In this document: positions 25,411 to 33,426 of the stretch, in pieces
How the letters are laid out: each line of letters starts with the position of its first letter
Numbering within the stretch: the first letter of the stretch is position 1
Source: Flexivirga oryzae
Lineage (GTDB): Bacteria; Actinomycetota; Actinomycetes; Actinomycetales; Dermatophilaceae
DNA: 64,000 nt
Assembly: GCF_014190805.1 (NCBI RefSeq)
Contig: NZ_JACHVQ010000001.1
Coordinates: 2,418,001-2,482,000, forward strand
Direction: 5' to 3'
Notes under the pieces: generated by a model
What the model was told of the DNA's origin: nothing
What the model saw: the letters and a program-made list of their open reading frames with translations, nothing else
Databases searched by the model: none
Translations under genes and position numbers: made by a program

Positions 25411-25504
25411 TTCCCGGGTGCCTGGAGTGATCATCTATCGACCATCGCCCGGTTGCGGGCGGCCGGGATCCGCGAACCTGCGCCTATCCGCTGGGTGCTT
25501 CTAC

Positions 25505-26203
25505 TCAGGCGCGGATGAGCAGCATGCCGCCGCCGGCCAGGCAGACCAGTGAGACCAGCAGCATCAGCACCCACCAGGCGGTGCCCGGCACCCGGGTGAT
25601 CCGCGCGAGTTGGTCGGGATCGGAGCGCCGCGCGACCCCGGCACGCCTGCTGCGTTGCAGGTCGACCAGCGACCACGGCCCCGCCAGCAGCAGGAAACTG
25701 CACATCGTCTGCGCGACGGCGGTCTGGGTGGTCGGGTCCAGCCAACGGGTCACCGCGAACAGCGCGGCGCCGCTCACCAGGACGACCCACAGCCCGTAGA
25801 GGTTGCGGATCTGCAGCAGCAGCAACGCCAGCGCGATCAGCAACAGCCAGAGCGTGCCGACGGCATGGCCGCTGTGTATGCCGGCCGCGACGAGCAGCCC
25901 GAGCACTGACGGGCCGAGATAACCGGCGAGGAGGGTCAGCACCATCCCGGGACCGGTCGGCCTGCCCCGCGAGACGGTCAACCCGGAGCTGTCCGAGTGC
26001 AGTCGTATGCCGGACAACCGCCGCCCCACCAGCAGCGCCACCACGCCGTGGCCGCCCTCGTGGACGACCGTGACCACGTGACGCGTCACGCGCCATACCG
26101 GGGCCCAGGCGATGCAGCCGAGCGCGACCAGCGCGAGCAACGCGGTGACCCGCTCGTCCGGCGCGGGCGTCGTCGCCGTCACCCGCTCCCACCACTGCTC
26201 CAT
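25505..26203 (-). CDS. M50-family intramembrane metallopeptidase
   Basis: A 232-residue membrane protein with the zinc motif HEGGHGVVALLVGRRL (HExxH) at about residue 48 inside the first hydrophobic region, followed by the conserved strand GIRLHSDSSGLTVSRG and several further membrane spans. This is the compact actinobacterial M50 group that is distinct from the RseP type. A substrate is not known. The start is the ATG at 26201-26203 (MEQWWERV), 28 nt after the nucleoside hydrolase stop, so the two may be co-transcribed. Confidence 0.82.
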   Translation of the reverse strand: MEQWWERVTATTPAPDERVTALLALVALGCIAWAPVWRVTRHVVTVVHEGGHGVVALLVGRRLSGIRLHSDSSGLTVSRGRPTGPGMVLTLLAGYLGPSVLGLLVAAGIHSGHAVGTLWLLLIALALLLLQIRNLYGLWVVLVSGAALFAVTRWLDPTTQTAVAQTMCSFLLLAGPWSLVDLQRSRRAGVARRSDPDQLARITRVPGTAWWVLMLLVSLVCLAGGGMLLIRA

Positions 26204-26231
26204 GTACCGGTGAACGACCGGGGTCAGGAAA

Positions 26232-27200
26232 TCACGCCGGGGTGCCGCCCACCGTGCGCAGCCACAGGTCGGCGTACCGGCGGGCGTCGACCTCGAGCGC
26301 GACGTCGACGACGGCGTCCGCGCGGCCGGCCGGGTCGTGCTCGCGGTCACCGCTCCAGTCGCGGGTGTCGACGATCGTCCGCCCGCGCGACCACGACCCG
26401 GCGAGTTCGACACGCACCGGCAGGGGCGTCGTGGAGATCCCGTCGGGGTCGATGACGGCGCACACCGCGCCCGCGTCCCCGATCGTCGCCTGCTCGGATC
26501 CGAAGCGCTCGCACTGGAACCCGACGAGTTCCCCGGCCAGTCGCGCGGCGTCGCCCTGACCGCTTGCGGCGAGGGCCGCGGCCTCGGCGCGGGTCACCGC
26601 CGGCCCGTAGAAGACGTCGAGCCCGTACATCGTCACGGGTATGCCCTGCTCAGCGGCCGCGTCCAGCACGATCGCCGTCGCCTCCGGATCGTGGAACACG
26701 TTGAACTCCGCGGACGCCGTAGCGTTGCCCTGACGTGCAGCGCCACCCATGAAGACGATCCGGCCGATGCCGCGCAACGCCTCGGGGTAGGTGCGGACCA
26801 GCAGCGCGATGTTGGTCATCGGTGCCGTCGGCACCAGGGTGATCGGCTCCTCCGCCGTGGTGAGCACGTCACGCAACAGCTCGACCGCGTGCCGGGCGTC
26901 GGGTTCGCGATCGGTGCGCGCCCACCCGAGGTCGCCCATCCCGTCGTCGCCGTGCACGTGCCGCGCATGGACGGCATGCTCGATGAGCGGGCGTTGGGCG
27001 CCGCGGGCCACCGGCACATCCGTGCGCCCCGCGATCTCCAACACTGCCAACGTGTTCCGGGTGACCTGGTCGACGTCGGTGTTGCCACCGACGCAGCTGA
27101 CCGCGACGAGCCGCAGCTGCGGGTGCAGCGCGGCCAGCAACAACGCGCACGCGTCGTCGACACCCGTGTCGACGTCCATCACCACCGGGATGCTCTGCAT
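26232..27200 (-). CDS. Inosine-uridine nucleoside hydrolase family protein
   Basis: A 322-residue enzyme that hydrolyses the N-glycosidic bond of ribonucleosides, for salvage. The calcium-binding N-terminal motif VVMDVDTGVDDACALL is complete, followed by the conserved VGGNTDVDQVTRNTLAVLEIAGR, VPTAPMTNIALL, IVFMGGAARQGNATASAEFN and FHDPEATAIV, all diagnostic. Base preference cannot be inferred. The ATG at 27198-27200 has a TACGGT -10 box (27207-27212) 6 nt upstream (leaderless). Confidence 0.93.
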   Translation of the reverse strand: MQSIPVVMDVDTGVDDACALLLAALHPQLRLVAVSCVGGNTDVDQVTRNTLAVLEIAGRTDVPVARGAQRPLIEHAVHARHVHGDDGMGDLGWARTDREPDARHAVELLRDVLTTAEEPITLVPTAPMTNIALLVRTYPEALRGIGRIVFMGGAARQGNATASAEFNVFHDPEATAIVLDAAAEQGIPVTMYGLDVFYGPAVTRAEAAALAASGQGDAARLAGELVGFQCERFGSEQATIGDAGAVCAVIDPDGISTTPLPVRVELAGSWSRGRTIVDTRDWSGDREHDPAGRADAVVDVALEVDARRYADLWLRTVGGTPA

Positions 27201-27303
27201 GGGTCGACCGTAGCGCCGCGGGGCGTGCCGGTGGTGGCCACCGCCGGCGAAGGGAACCATCACCGGCGCCACGGCATCGGAGGTCGGAGACTGGGGAGGT
27301 CGG

Positions 27304-28392
27304 ATGGGCAAGTGGTGTGTGCGGCGGGCGGCGCAGTTCGTGGTGACCGCGTTCCTCGCGACGATCGGACTGATCGCGGTCACGCCACCGGCGAGCGCGT
27401 GCGCCTGCGGCGGGGTCGTCAACCCGCCCGGCGAGACGACCGCGGTGACGCAGGAGACTGCGCTGATCACCCGGCACGGTGGCCAGGAGACCATCGTGAT
27501 GTCGTTGTCCGCCCGGTCCGACGCGACCAAGGCGGGGTTGTTGGTCCCCACCCCGAAGCCGGCGACGCCGGCGCTGGCCGACCGAAGTGTGTTCACCGAC
27601 CTCTCCGAGCAGACGACACCCCGTCAACGCACCCGGCACCACCTGTTCGGACCGCCGGTGCTCTTCGGTGGGACCGACGACAGCTCCGCGAACGGCGCCG
27701 CGCCGCAGAGCGCGGCACCCACTGGTGTGCACGTCCTCTCGGCGGTCGACCTCGGACCGCTCCGTGCGGTCAGCCTGACGGCCGGCAACGCCGGCGATCT
27801 GCACACCTGGTTGGACAAGCACGGTTTCGTGATGTCACGGCGGTTCGAGGCGCTGGTCACGCCATACCTCGACAAGGGCTGGGCGTTCACGGCCATGACG
27901 CTGACCCCGAAGGGCAAGTCCTTGTCCGGCGACCTGCCTCCGGTCAGTCTGCGTTTTGCCAGCGACAAGCTGGTGTACCCGATGCGGATGTCGCGTGGCG
28001 CCAAGGAGACGCAGCGGGTCACCACCTACGTGCTCGCGGACCATCGGGTCGCGCGCACCGACCCGACGGCCCGGCAGGGCGACCTGCGCACCACGTACGC
28101 CGACCGGGTGGACACCTCGAAGCTGACCTCGCCGACCCTCCAACAGCTCGCCGTCGGGGAACCCTGGTTGACCGAGATGTCGCAGGTGTTCGACGACCCC
28201 GGGGCGCAGGTGCGCAGCGACTTCACCTTCACCAGCGCCGCGCACGACACCCCGGTGGTCAGCTACTACTACACCGACGACTACCTGATCCCCGGTGACA
28301 TCGCCGTGCTGCTGGTCATCCTGCTCGGGGCCGTTGCCGGTGGTGTCGCCACCTTCGTGATCCGCCGCCGCGCAACGCCCGTCACCGCCTGA
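27304..28392 (+). CDS. DUF2330 membrane-anchored protein
   Basis: A 362-residue exported protein. A signal peptide (AAQFVVTAFLATIGLIAVTPPASA) is followed by CACGGVV, the cysteine cluster that marks DUF2330 proteins, then a beta-rich extracellular domain with GLLVPTPKPATP and, at the end, one membrane helix (DIAVLLVILLGAVAGGVATFVI) and a short basic tail. The function of the family is unknown. The ATG has a good ribosome binding site (ggaggt). The stop abuts the convergent GST gene with no gap. Confidence 0.85.
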   Translation: MGKWCVRRAAQFVVTAFLATIGLIAVTPPASACACGGVVNPPGETTAVTQETALITRHGGQETIVMSLSARSDATKAGLLVPTPKPATPALADRSVFTDLSEQTTPRQRTRHHLFGPPVLFGGTDDSSANGAAPQSAAPTGVHVLSAVDLGPLRAVSLTAGNAGDLHTWLDKHGFVMSRRFEALVTPYLDKGWAFTAMTLTPKGKSLSGDLPPVSLRFASDKLVYPMRMSRGAKETQRVTTYVLADHRVARTDPTARQGDLRTTYADRVDTSKLTSPTLQQLAVGEPWLTEMSQVFDDPGAQVRSDFTFTSAAHDTPVVSYYYTDDYLIPGDIAVLLVILLGAVAGGVATFVIRRRATPVTA

Positions 28393-29427
28393 TCAGGCGC
28401 GCAGCTGTCCGTCCGGGCCGACCGCAGGGTTGTTCGCCTCCGGCACGCGCTCGGCCGGCGCGATCGCACCCGGCGCGGTGCCGTCACCGAACGGTGACCC
28501 GCCGAGCGATGCGCGGTCGTGCGGCTCCAGCCAGTTCGTCAGGTCCGGCCCGAGCGGCACGATGCCGGTCGGGTTCACGTCGCGGTGCACCCGGTAGTAG
28601 TGCTGTTTGATCTGCACGAAGTCGACCGTGTCGCCGAATCCCGGTGTCTGGAACAGGTCTCGCGCATACGCCCACAGCGCCGGGAACTGGTCGAGCTTCT
28701 GCCGGTTGCACTTGAAGTGGCCGTGATAGACGGGGTCGAACCGCACCAGGGTGGTGAACAACCGCACGTCGGCGCAAGTGAGGTGCTCCCCCATCAGGTA
28801 ACGCTGCCCGGCGAGCCGCTCCTCCAGCCAGTCGAGCGCGGTGAAGAGCCGTTCGTATGCCGCGTCGTACGCGTCCTGGGTGCCGGCGAAACCGCACCGG
28901 TAGACACCGTTGTTGACCTCGGTGTAGATGCGGTGCATCACCGGCGCCATCTCCTCGCGCAACGCGACCGGCCACAGGTCGGGTGCGCCGTCGCGCTGGT
29001 GGTCGGTCCACTCGGTGACGAAATCCAGGGTGAGCTGCGCGAAGTCGTTGGTCACGACCCCGCCGGACGGGACGTCGACGATCGCCGGGACGGTGATGCC
29101 GCGCGGATATGCCGGGAACCGCTTCTCGTAGGCGTCCTTCAGCCGCGGGATCCCAAGGACCGGGTCCAGCCCGCCGTCGTCGAGATCGAACGTCCAGCTG
29201 TCGGAGTCGTGCGTCGGCCCGCACAGCCCGAGCGAGATCGCATCCTCCAACCCGAGCAACCGGCGCACCATGATCGCCCGGCTCGCCCAGGGGCAGGCAC
29301 GGGCGGCGACCAGGCGGTAACGCCCCGGCTCCACCGGCCAGCCGTCCGCGCCGTCGCGGGTGATGCGGTCGTTGATGTAGCGCGTGTCCCGCTCGTAGCT
29401 CGCTTCGACGTAGCTGCCCTCTGCCAT
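28393..29427 (-). CDS. Xi-class glutathione S-transferase / glutathionyl-hydroquinone reductase-like
   Basis: A 344-residue thioredoxin-fold protein with the Xi-class active site RACPWASRAIMVRRLLGLEDAIS (catalytic Cys in CPWAS), the VPAIVD cis-Pro loop, and the C-terminal helical domain ending HYYRVHRDVNPTGIVPLGP, which is very typical (YqjG/Ecm4 family). Such enzymes reductively deglutathionylate hydroquinones. Actinobacteria generally use mycothiol, so the physiological thiol may differ. The ATG has a TACCGT -10 box (29435-29440) 7 nt upstream (leaderless). Confidence 0.9.
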   Translation of the reverse strand: MAEGSYVEASYERDTRYINDRITRDGADGWPVEPGRYRLVAARACPWASRAIMVRRLLGLEDAISLGLCGPTHDSDSWTFDLDDGGLDPVLGIPRLKDAYEKRFPAYPRGITVPAIVDVPSGGVVTNDFAQLTLDFVTEWTDHQRDGAPDLWPVALREEMAPVMHRIYTEVNNGVYRCGFAGTQDAYDAAYERLFTALDWLEERLAGQRYLMGEHLTCADVRLFTTLVRFDPVYHGHFKCNRQKLDQFPALWAYARDLFQTPGFGDTVDFVQIKQHYYRVHRDVNPTGIVPLGPDLTNWLEPHDRASLGGSPFGDGTAPGAIAPAERVPEANNPAVGPDGQLRA

Positions 29428-29484
29428 GGTTTCGACGGTACACAGGGCGCGGGCTGCGTGCGCGCGGCCGGTCGGCCGCCCGCG

Positions 29485-30318
29485 TCAGTCCAGGCCCCAG
29501 GCCCGCCAGCGGGCCAGCCCCGCGTCGACCGCGGCCTGCGGCCACGCGCCGCCAGCACCCTCCACCAGCGCACGCCCCTCGGTCCGCAGCACCCGGGTCA
29601 CCTGCCGCATGGCGTCGATCACGGACGTCTTCTCGGCAGCGGGCGATGGGAGCGCCGCGAGCCGATCACGTTGTGCCGCAGTCAATTTCGCCGACCACTG
29701 CTTGACACCCATGGGCGGTAACGGCTGGTTGGACTCGACATACAGCTGGTAGAGGAACGTGCGGTAGTTGTGCACCGCCTCCTGACCGAGCAACCAGTCG
29801 CCGCGTGCGACGACGGCGTCCGGGAAGATCGCCAGCTGCCGGGCGAACTCGGTCGCGACCGCCTCCATCGTCGCGACCTGCGGACCACGGTGCTCCTCGT
29901 CCGCGGCCGGAACAGGCGTCGGCGTGCGGCGCCGGTCGAAGACGGGCACCCGGTGCCGGTAGGGCGTCTCCGCGACCTCCAGCTCCCGCTCCAGCACGAC
30001 GTCGACGCGCAGGCCCTCGGGCGTGGTCAGCGCGAAACTCCCTGGCAGTCCACGCATCTCGAGACTGACCACCGGAGCGAGGAACGCCCAGGTCGCAGCG
30101 CCGGCAGCGACGACGTCGTCGGCCTCCCGGTCCGCGACCGTGACGATCAGGTCGAGGTCACTGCCGGCATCAGCCACGCCGCGACCGATCGACCCGCTGA
30201 GCCACAGCGCGACCACGCGAGGGTCGGCCTCGAGCGCCGTGACGACCCGGTCGAGGACGTCGGCATACCCACCGGGCAGCGGCGCGATCGCGTCGCCGAC
30301 CGCCGGGGCAAAAGTCAT
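29485..30318 (-). CDS. Nucleotidyltransferase-domain protein
   Basis: A 277-residue protein with the pol-beta type nucleotidyltransferase motif LWLSGSIGRGVADAGSDLDLIVTV (GS-x-DxD) and the third acidic residue in RVDVVLERELEV. The C-terminal half is helical and unassigned. Proteins like this include aminoglycoside adenylyltransferases and many of unknown role; nothing here fixes the substrate. Its start overlaps the stop of the upstream M20 dipeptidase gene by 4 nt (ATGA), so the two form an operon. Confidence 0.75.
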   Translation of the reverse strand: MTFAPAVGDAIAPLPGGYADVLDRVVTALEADPRVVALWLSGSIGRGVADAGSDLDLIVTVADREADDVVAAGAATWAFLAPVVSLEMRGLPGSFALTTPEGLRVDVVLERELEVAETPYRHRVPVFDRRRTPTPVPAADEEHRGPQVATMEAVATEFARQLAIFPDAVVARGDWLLGQEAVHNYRTFLYQLYVESNQPLPPMGVKQWSAKLTAAQRDRLAALPSPAAEKTSVIDAMRQVTRVLRTEGRALVEGAGGAWPQAAVDAGLARWRAWGLD

Positions 30319-31679
30319 CCGACGGCCCCGGGCAGTCGAGCCAGCAGCAGCGCCTCGGCCAGGCAGACCCGCTCGAACTCGCCGAGGTGCAGGCTCTCGT
30401 TGGCTCCGTGGGCGCGGGTGTCGGGGTCCTCGACGCCCGTCACCAGGATGGCCGCGTCCGGGAACTTCTCGGCGAACGCGGCCACGAACGGGATCGATCC
30501 GCCGACACCCATGTCGACCGGCTCGGTGCCGTCCCAGGCGTCGGAGAACGAGGCGCGTGCCGCCGTGTAGATGGGGCCGTCAGCGTCCGCGTCGAAGCCC
30601 GCGCCCTCGTCGTCGAGGGTCACCTCGACCTGCGCTCCCCACGGTGCGTGCTCGAGCAGGTGGGTGCGCAGCAGGTCGTATGCCGCGCGCGGGTCCTCCG
30701 ACGGTGCGATGCGCATCGACACCTTCGCCCGGGCGCTCGGCACCAGTGTGTTGGACGCGACGTCGACCGCCGGAGCGTCGATGCCGATGGTGGTGATGGC
30801 CGGGCGGGTCCACAGTTGCGACAGGAACGGCCCGGTGCCCATCACCTGCACGCCGTCCAACAGCCCGCTCTCCTCGCGCAGCCGGGCCTCGTCGAAGTCC
30901 AGGTCGGCCGCATCACCACTGACCAGCCCGGCGACCGCCACGTCGCCCTTGTCGTCGTGCAGCGATGCGAGCAACCGCACCAGCGCGGTGAGCGCGTCGG
31001 GCACCGGGCCACCGAACATGCCGGAGTGCACGCTGTGGTCGAGCGTGCGCACCGTCACCACGACGCGGATCATGCCGCGCAGCGACGTGGTCAGGGCGGG
31101 CACGCCGATCGTCCAGTTGGACGAGTCGGCCAGCACGATCGCGTCTGCCGCCAGCTTGTCGCCGTGCCGCTGCAGGATGGTGGCGAGCGAGTCGGAGCCG
31201 ACCTCCTCCTCGCCCTCGACGAAGACGTTGACGCCGACCGGCGGCCGACCGCCGTGTGCCCGCAGCGCCGCGATGTGCGCCATCACCCCGGCCTTGTCGT
31301 CGGCGGCGCCGCGACCGTAGAGCCGACCGTCGCGTTCGGTCGGCTCGAACGGCGGGGTGTCCCAGTCCGTGTCCTCCCCCGGCGGCTGCACGTCGTGATG
31401 CGCGTAGAGGGTGATCGTCGGTGCACCCTCCGGTGCGGCGAGCCGTCCGATGACGGCCGGGCGGCCTCCTTCGCGGACGATCTCGACGTCGAGGCCCTCG
31501 GCACGCAACAACCCGGCGACCGCCGCTGCACTCTCGTCGACGTGCGACTGGTCGAAGGAGTCGAGGGAAACGCTCGGGATGCGGGTGAGTGCTTCGAGAT
31601 CGGCCCGGATCGCGGGCATCAACTCGTGCACGGTGGCGGACAGGTCGGACGGATTCGGTGCAACGGTGTTGTCGGTCAC
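30315..31679 (-). CDS. M20-family dipeptidase (CNDP-like)
   Basis: A 454-residue zinc dipeptidase. Metal ligands: TITLYAHHDVQPPG (His and Asp), GRLYGRGAADDKAGVMAHI (bridging Asp), FVEGEEEVGSDSL (Glu pair), VLADSSNW (Asp) and the late His in THAHGANESLHL-like TRAHGANESLH. A dimerisation lid lies around residues 205-360. The length fits the carnosinase/PepV-like cytosolic group. The GTG start at 31677-31679 has TAGCGT (31686-31691) 6 nt upstream, so it is leaderless; it is divergent from the DUF3043 gene, also leaderless, and the two promoters share under 80 bp. Confidence 0.9.
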   Translation of the reverse strand: MTDNTVAPNPSDLSATVHELMPAIRADLEALTRIPSVSLDSFDQSHVDESAAAVAGLLRAEGLDVEIVREGGRPAVIGRLAAPEGAPTITLYAHHDVQPPGEDTDWDTPPFEPTERDGRLYGRGAADDKAGVMAHIAALRAHGGRPPVGVNVFVEGEEEVGSDSLATILQRHGDKLAADAIVLADSSNWTIGVPALTTSLRGMIRVVVTVRTLDHSVHSGMFGGPVPDALTALVRLLASLHDDKGDVAVAGLVSGDAADLDFDEARLREESGLLDGVQVMGTGPFLSQLWTRPAITTIGIDAPAVDVASNTLVPSARAKVSMRIAPSEDPRAAYDLLRTHLLEHAPWGAQVEVTLDDEGAGFDADADGPIYTAARASFSDAWDGTEPVDMGVGGSIPFVAAFAEKFPDAAILVTGVEDPDTRAHGANESLHLGEFERVCLAEALLLARLPGAVG

Positions 31680-31757
31680 AACGCCACGCTAGCGGGTGCG
31701 ACCGACCGGGCCGCGGCGGTCGATGGGCACTGCCACCTGACACGTACACTGTCGGAC
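31680..31757. promoter_or_regulatory. Back-to-back leaderless promoters
   Basis: Two -10 boxes face away from each other: TAGCGT on the minus strand (31686-31691, 6 nt before the dipeptidase GTG) and TACACT on the plus strand (31745-31750, 7 nt before the DUF3043 GTG). No Shine-Dalgarno is present for either gene. Confidence 0.7.
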
Positions 31758-32366
31758 GTGTTCGGCCGCAACAAAACCCCTTCCGATGGCAAAGCCACCT
31801 CCGACGCTGCAGAGCAGCAAGCGGAGGATGCTTCGTCGGCACCTGCGGGACAGACCCCGAAGAAGGGTCGGCCGACGCCGACCCGCAAGGAGCAGGAGGC
31901 CGCCCGTCGCAAGCCGCTGGTGCCCACCGACCGCAAGGCCGCCAAGCGCCAGTCGCGAGACGACGCCCGCCGCCAGCGGGTTGAGCAGCGTGAGGCGTTC
32001 GCCCGCGGCGACGAGAAGGCGCTGCCGCCGCGTGACAAGGGTCCGGTCAAGGGGTTCATCCGCGACTACGTCGACTCCCGACGCAACTTCGGCGAGATCC
32101 TGCTGCCGCTGATGCTCATCGTGCTGGTGCTCACCGTGCTGCCCAACCACATGCTGCAGATGATCGCGTTCTTCCTGGTCTGGCTGGTCGTGGTCGTCGG
32201 CGTCGTCGACGCGTTCTTGATGGTGCGCCGGATCAAGGCGCAGATCCGCGAGCGCTTCCACACCGAGCCGCCCCGGGGCACCGCGTCGTATGCCGTCATG
32301 CGCGCATTCCAGCTGCGCAGCGGCCGCCGGCCCATGCCCCGCGTCAAGCGCGGCGACAAGATCTGA
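31758..32366 (+). CDS. DUF3043 membrane protein
   Basis: A 202-residue protein of the actinobacterial DUF3043 family (compare Rv2206). The N-terminal 100 residues are charged and mostly disordered, with the family motif RPTPTRKEQEAARRKPLVP, then DKGPVKGFIRDYVDSRRNFGE, two membrane spans (LLPLMLIVLVLTVL and MIAFFLVWLVVVVGVVDAFL) and a basic tail RGTASYAVMRAFQLRSGRRP. The function is unknown. The start is the GTG at 31758, which follows a TACACT -10 box by 7 nt. In mycobacteria it adjoins erpA and glycerate kinase; here seven or eight genes separate them. Confidence 0.9.
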   Translation: MFGRNKTPSDGKATSDAAEQQAEDASSAPAGQTPKKGRPTPTRKEQEAARRKPLVPTDRKAAKRQSRDDARRQRVEQREAFARGDEKALPPRDKGPVKGFIRDYVDSRRNFGEILLPLMLIVLVLTVLPNHMLQMIAFFLVWLVVVVGVVDAFLMVRRIKAQIRERFHTEPPRGTASYAVMRAFQLRSGRRPMPRVKRGDKI

Positions 32367-32390
32367 GCCGCTCGCCCTCACCGGCGCCAC

Positions 32391-32691
32391 ACCCCGTCCC
32401 CACCCACCGACCGTCGGCACTTCGGGACACCCTTGACGCCATACCCCGTCCCCACCCACCGACCGTCGGCACTTCGGGACACCCTTGGCGCCACACCCCG
32501 TCCCCACCCACCGACCGTCGGCACTTCGGGACACCCTTGACGCCAAACCCCGACCCCACCCACCGACCGTCGGCACTTCGGGACACCTTTGGCGCCAAAC
32601 CCCGACCCCACCCACCGACCGTCGGCACTTCGGGACACCTTTGGCGCCAAACCCCGTCCCCACCCACCGACCGTCGGCACCTCGGGACACC
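32391..32691. repeat. 52-bp tandem repeat (minisatellite), six copies
   Basis: Six copies of a 52-bp unit begin at 32391, 32443, 32495, 32547, 32599 and 32651, exactly 52 bp apart; the last is incomplete. Each contains CCACCCACCGACCGTCGGCA and TTCGGGACACC. Copies differ at a few sites (TTGACGCCATA, TTGGCGCCACA, TTTGGCGCCAAA variants). Each unit holds the short palindrome CCGACCGTCGG and a GTCCC/GGGAC pair that could fold. The period is not a multiple of three, so open frames across it are incidental. It lies directly after DUF3043. Confidence 0.95.
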
Positions 32692-32878
32692 AGACCCCGC
32701 GCCCGAGACTTGTTGCTTTGAAGTCGGGGCCGATGCTCGAGCTCGTCACGCCGGCACAGCCGACGACGCGGTCACCGACCTGGCGAACGAGGGCCGGCGC
32801 TGGGAGAACATCCAGCACCCGGGTGCGCCGGGTCGCCCTCCGCGCTCGAAAGCCCTAGCCCCTGGAAAACTTGCCTTC
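32692..32878. other. Intergenic stretch with no recognised feature
   Basis: 187 bp between the minisatellite and the Nudix gene. I see no convincing reading frame, RNA gene or repeat on either strand. A CTAGCC hexamer at about 32854-32859 could be part of the Nudix promoter, but spacing to the ATG (about 19 nt) leaves room for a short leader. Confidence 0.5.
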
Positions 32879-33304
32879 ATGCGGCAACGAGTAGCAGCTC
32901 TGATCCAGCGACATGGGCGTCTGCTGGTCGTCCGGCAGCGCTCCCGCGGACAGTCGGGTCGCCACGACGGGCCGCCGTACCTCACACCTCCAGGGGGTGG
33001 CGTCGAAGCACACGAGACCCTGCAGGACGCGGTGGTCAGGGAGGTCAAGGAAGAGGTCGGCCTCGACGTCGTCTCCACGACGTTCGTCACGCGTCTTGAT
33101 CACAGAGGCGGCAACACTGCCCTCTTCTCGGCGTCCGTGGCCGACGGTGACCCAGTTCTCGGGTTCGACCCGGAGATCGAGTGCGACTGCCCGCGACTGG
33201 TCGGAATCGAGTGGGTCCCGGCACCCCCGCTCGATGCCTGGCGCGGCGCCGACGCACTGTCCCTGCTCAAGGTCGTGGTCGCTGACGAGCGGCGTGAGCC
33301 GTGA
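32879..33304 (+). CDS. Nudix hydrolase
   Basis: A 141-residue pyrophosphohydrolase with a complete Nudix box, GGGVEAHETLQDAVVREVKEEVGLDV (broken here: GGGVEAHETLQDAVVREV and then KEEVGL), preceded by YLTPP. It starts at MRQRVAALIQRHGRLLVVRQ. Substrates of such proteins are nucleotide derivatives or related diphosphates, not predictable here. It lies between a minisatellite and a pair of palindromic repeats, on the opposite strand from the decayed toxin genes, and has fewer high-GC codon choices than the flanking core genes, which suggests accessory DNA. Confidence 0.85.
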   Translation: MRQRVAALIQRHGRLLVVRQRSRGQSGRHDGPPYLTPPGGGVEAHETLQDAVVREVKEEVGLDVVSTTFVTRLDHRGGNTALFSASVADGDPVLGFDPEIECDCPRLVGIEWVPAPPLDAWRGADALSLLKVVVADERREP

Positions 33305-33320
33305 GCCGCCGTACAGCGCG

Positions 33321-33426
33321 AGTCTGACGGCCGAATTCACCGTTGACGGCCGAATTCGGCCGTCACTCGTGATTCGGACCGTCAGGGTCCGCTGCGGGGG
33401 CTTCGCCCCGTCCGGTGCGTCGGCTA
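33321..33426. repeat. 106-bp palindromic repeat, copy 1
   Basis: This 106-bp sequence recurs at 34031-34136 with about nine to ten mismatches and the same orientation and length. It contains a perfect 20-bp palindrome (GACGGCCGAA/TTCGGCCGTC, 33344-33363), a surrounding imperfect stem (CTGACGG...CCGTCAG), and a small GGGGC-TTC-GCCCC hairpin. Its right edge supplies the stop codon of the GNAT gene on the minus strand (33424-33426). Confidence 0.9.

Noticed and set aside
24010..25434. A single 474-residue membrane-glycerate kinase fusion
   Set aside because: The linker between the parts is Arg/Pro-rich junk, and a one-base shift restores a natural third membrane span and stop; the kinase has its own good start at 25035.
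32391..32691. CRISPR-like array
   Set aside because: The units are contiguous with no unique spacers, and no cas genes are near.
32344..32818. Several minus-strand frames encoding a repeated PKCRRSVGG-like peptide
   Set aside because: They are readings of the 52-bp minisatellite. The period is not a multiple of three, so all frames show the same repeated peptides; there is no ribosome binding site or conserved start.
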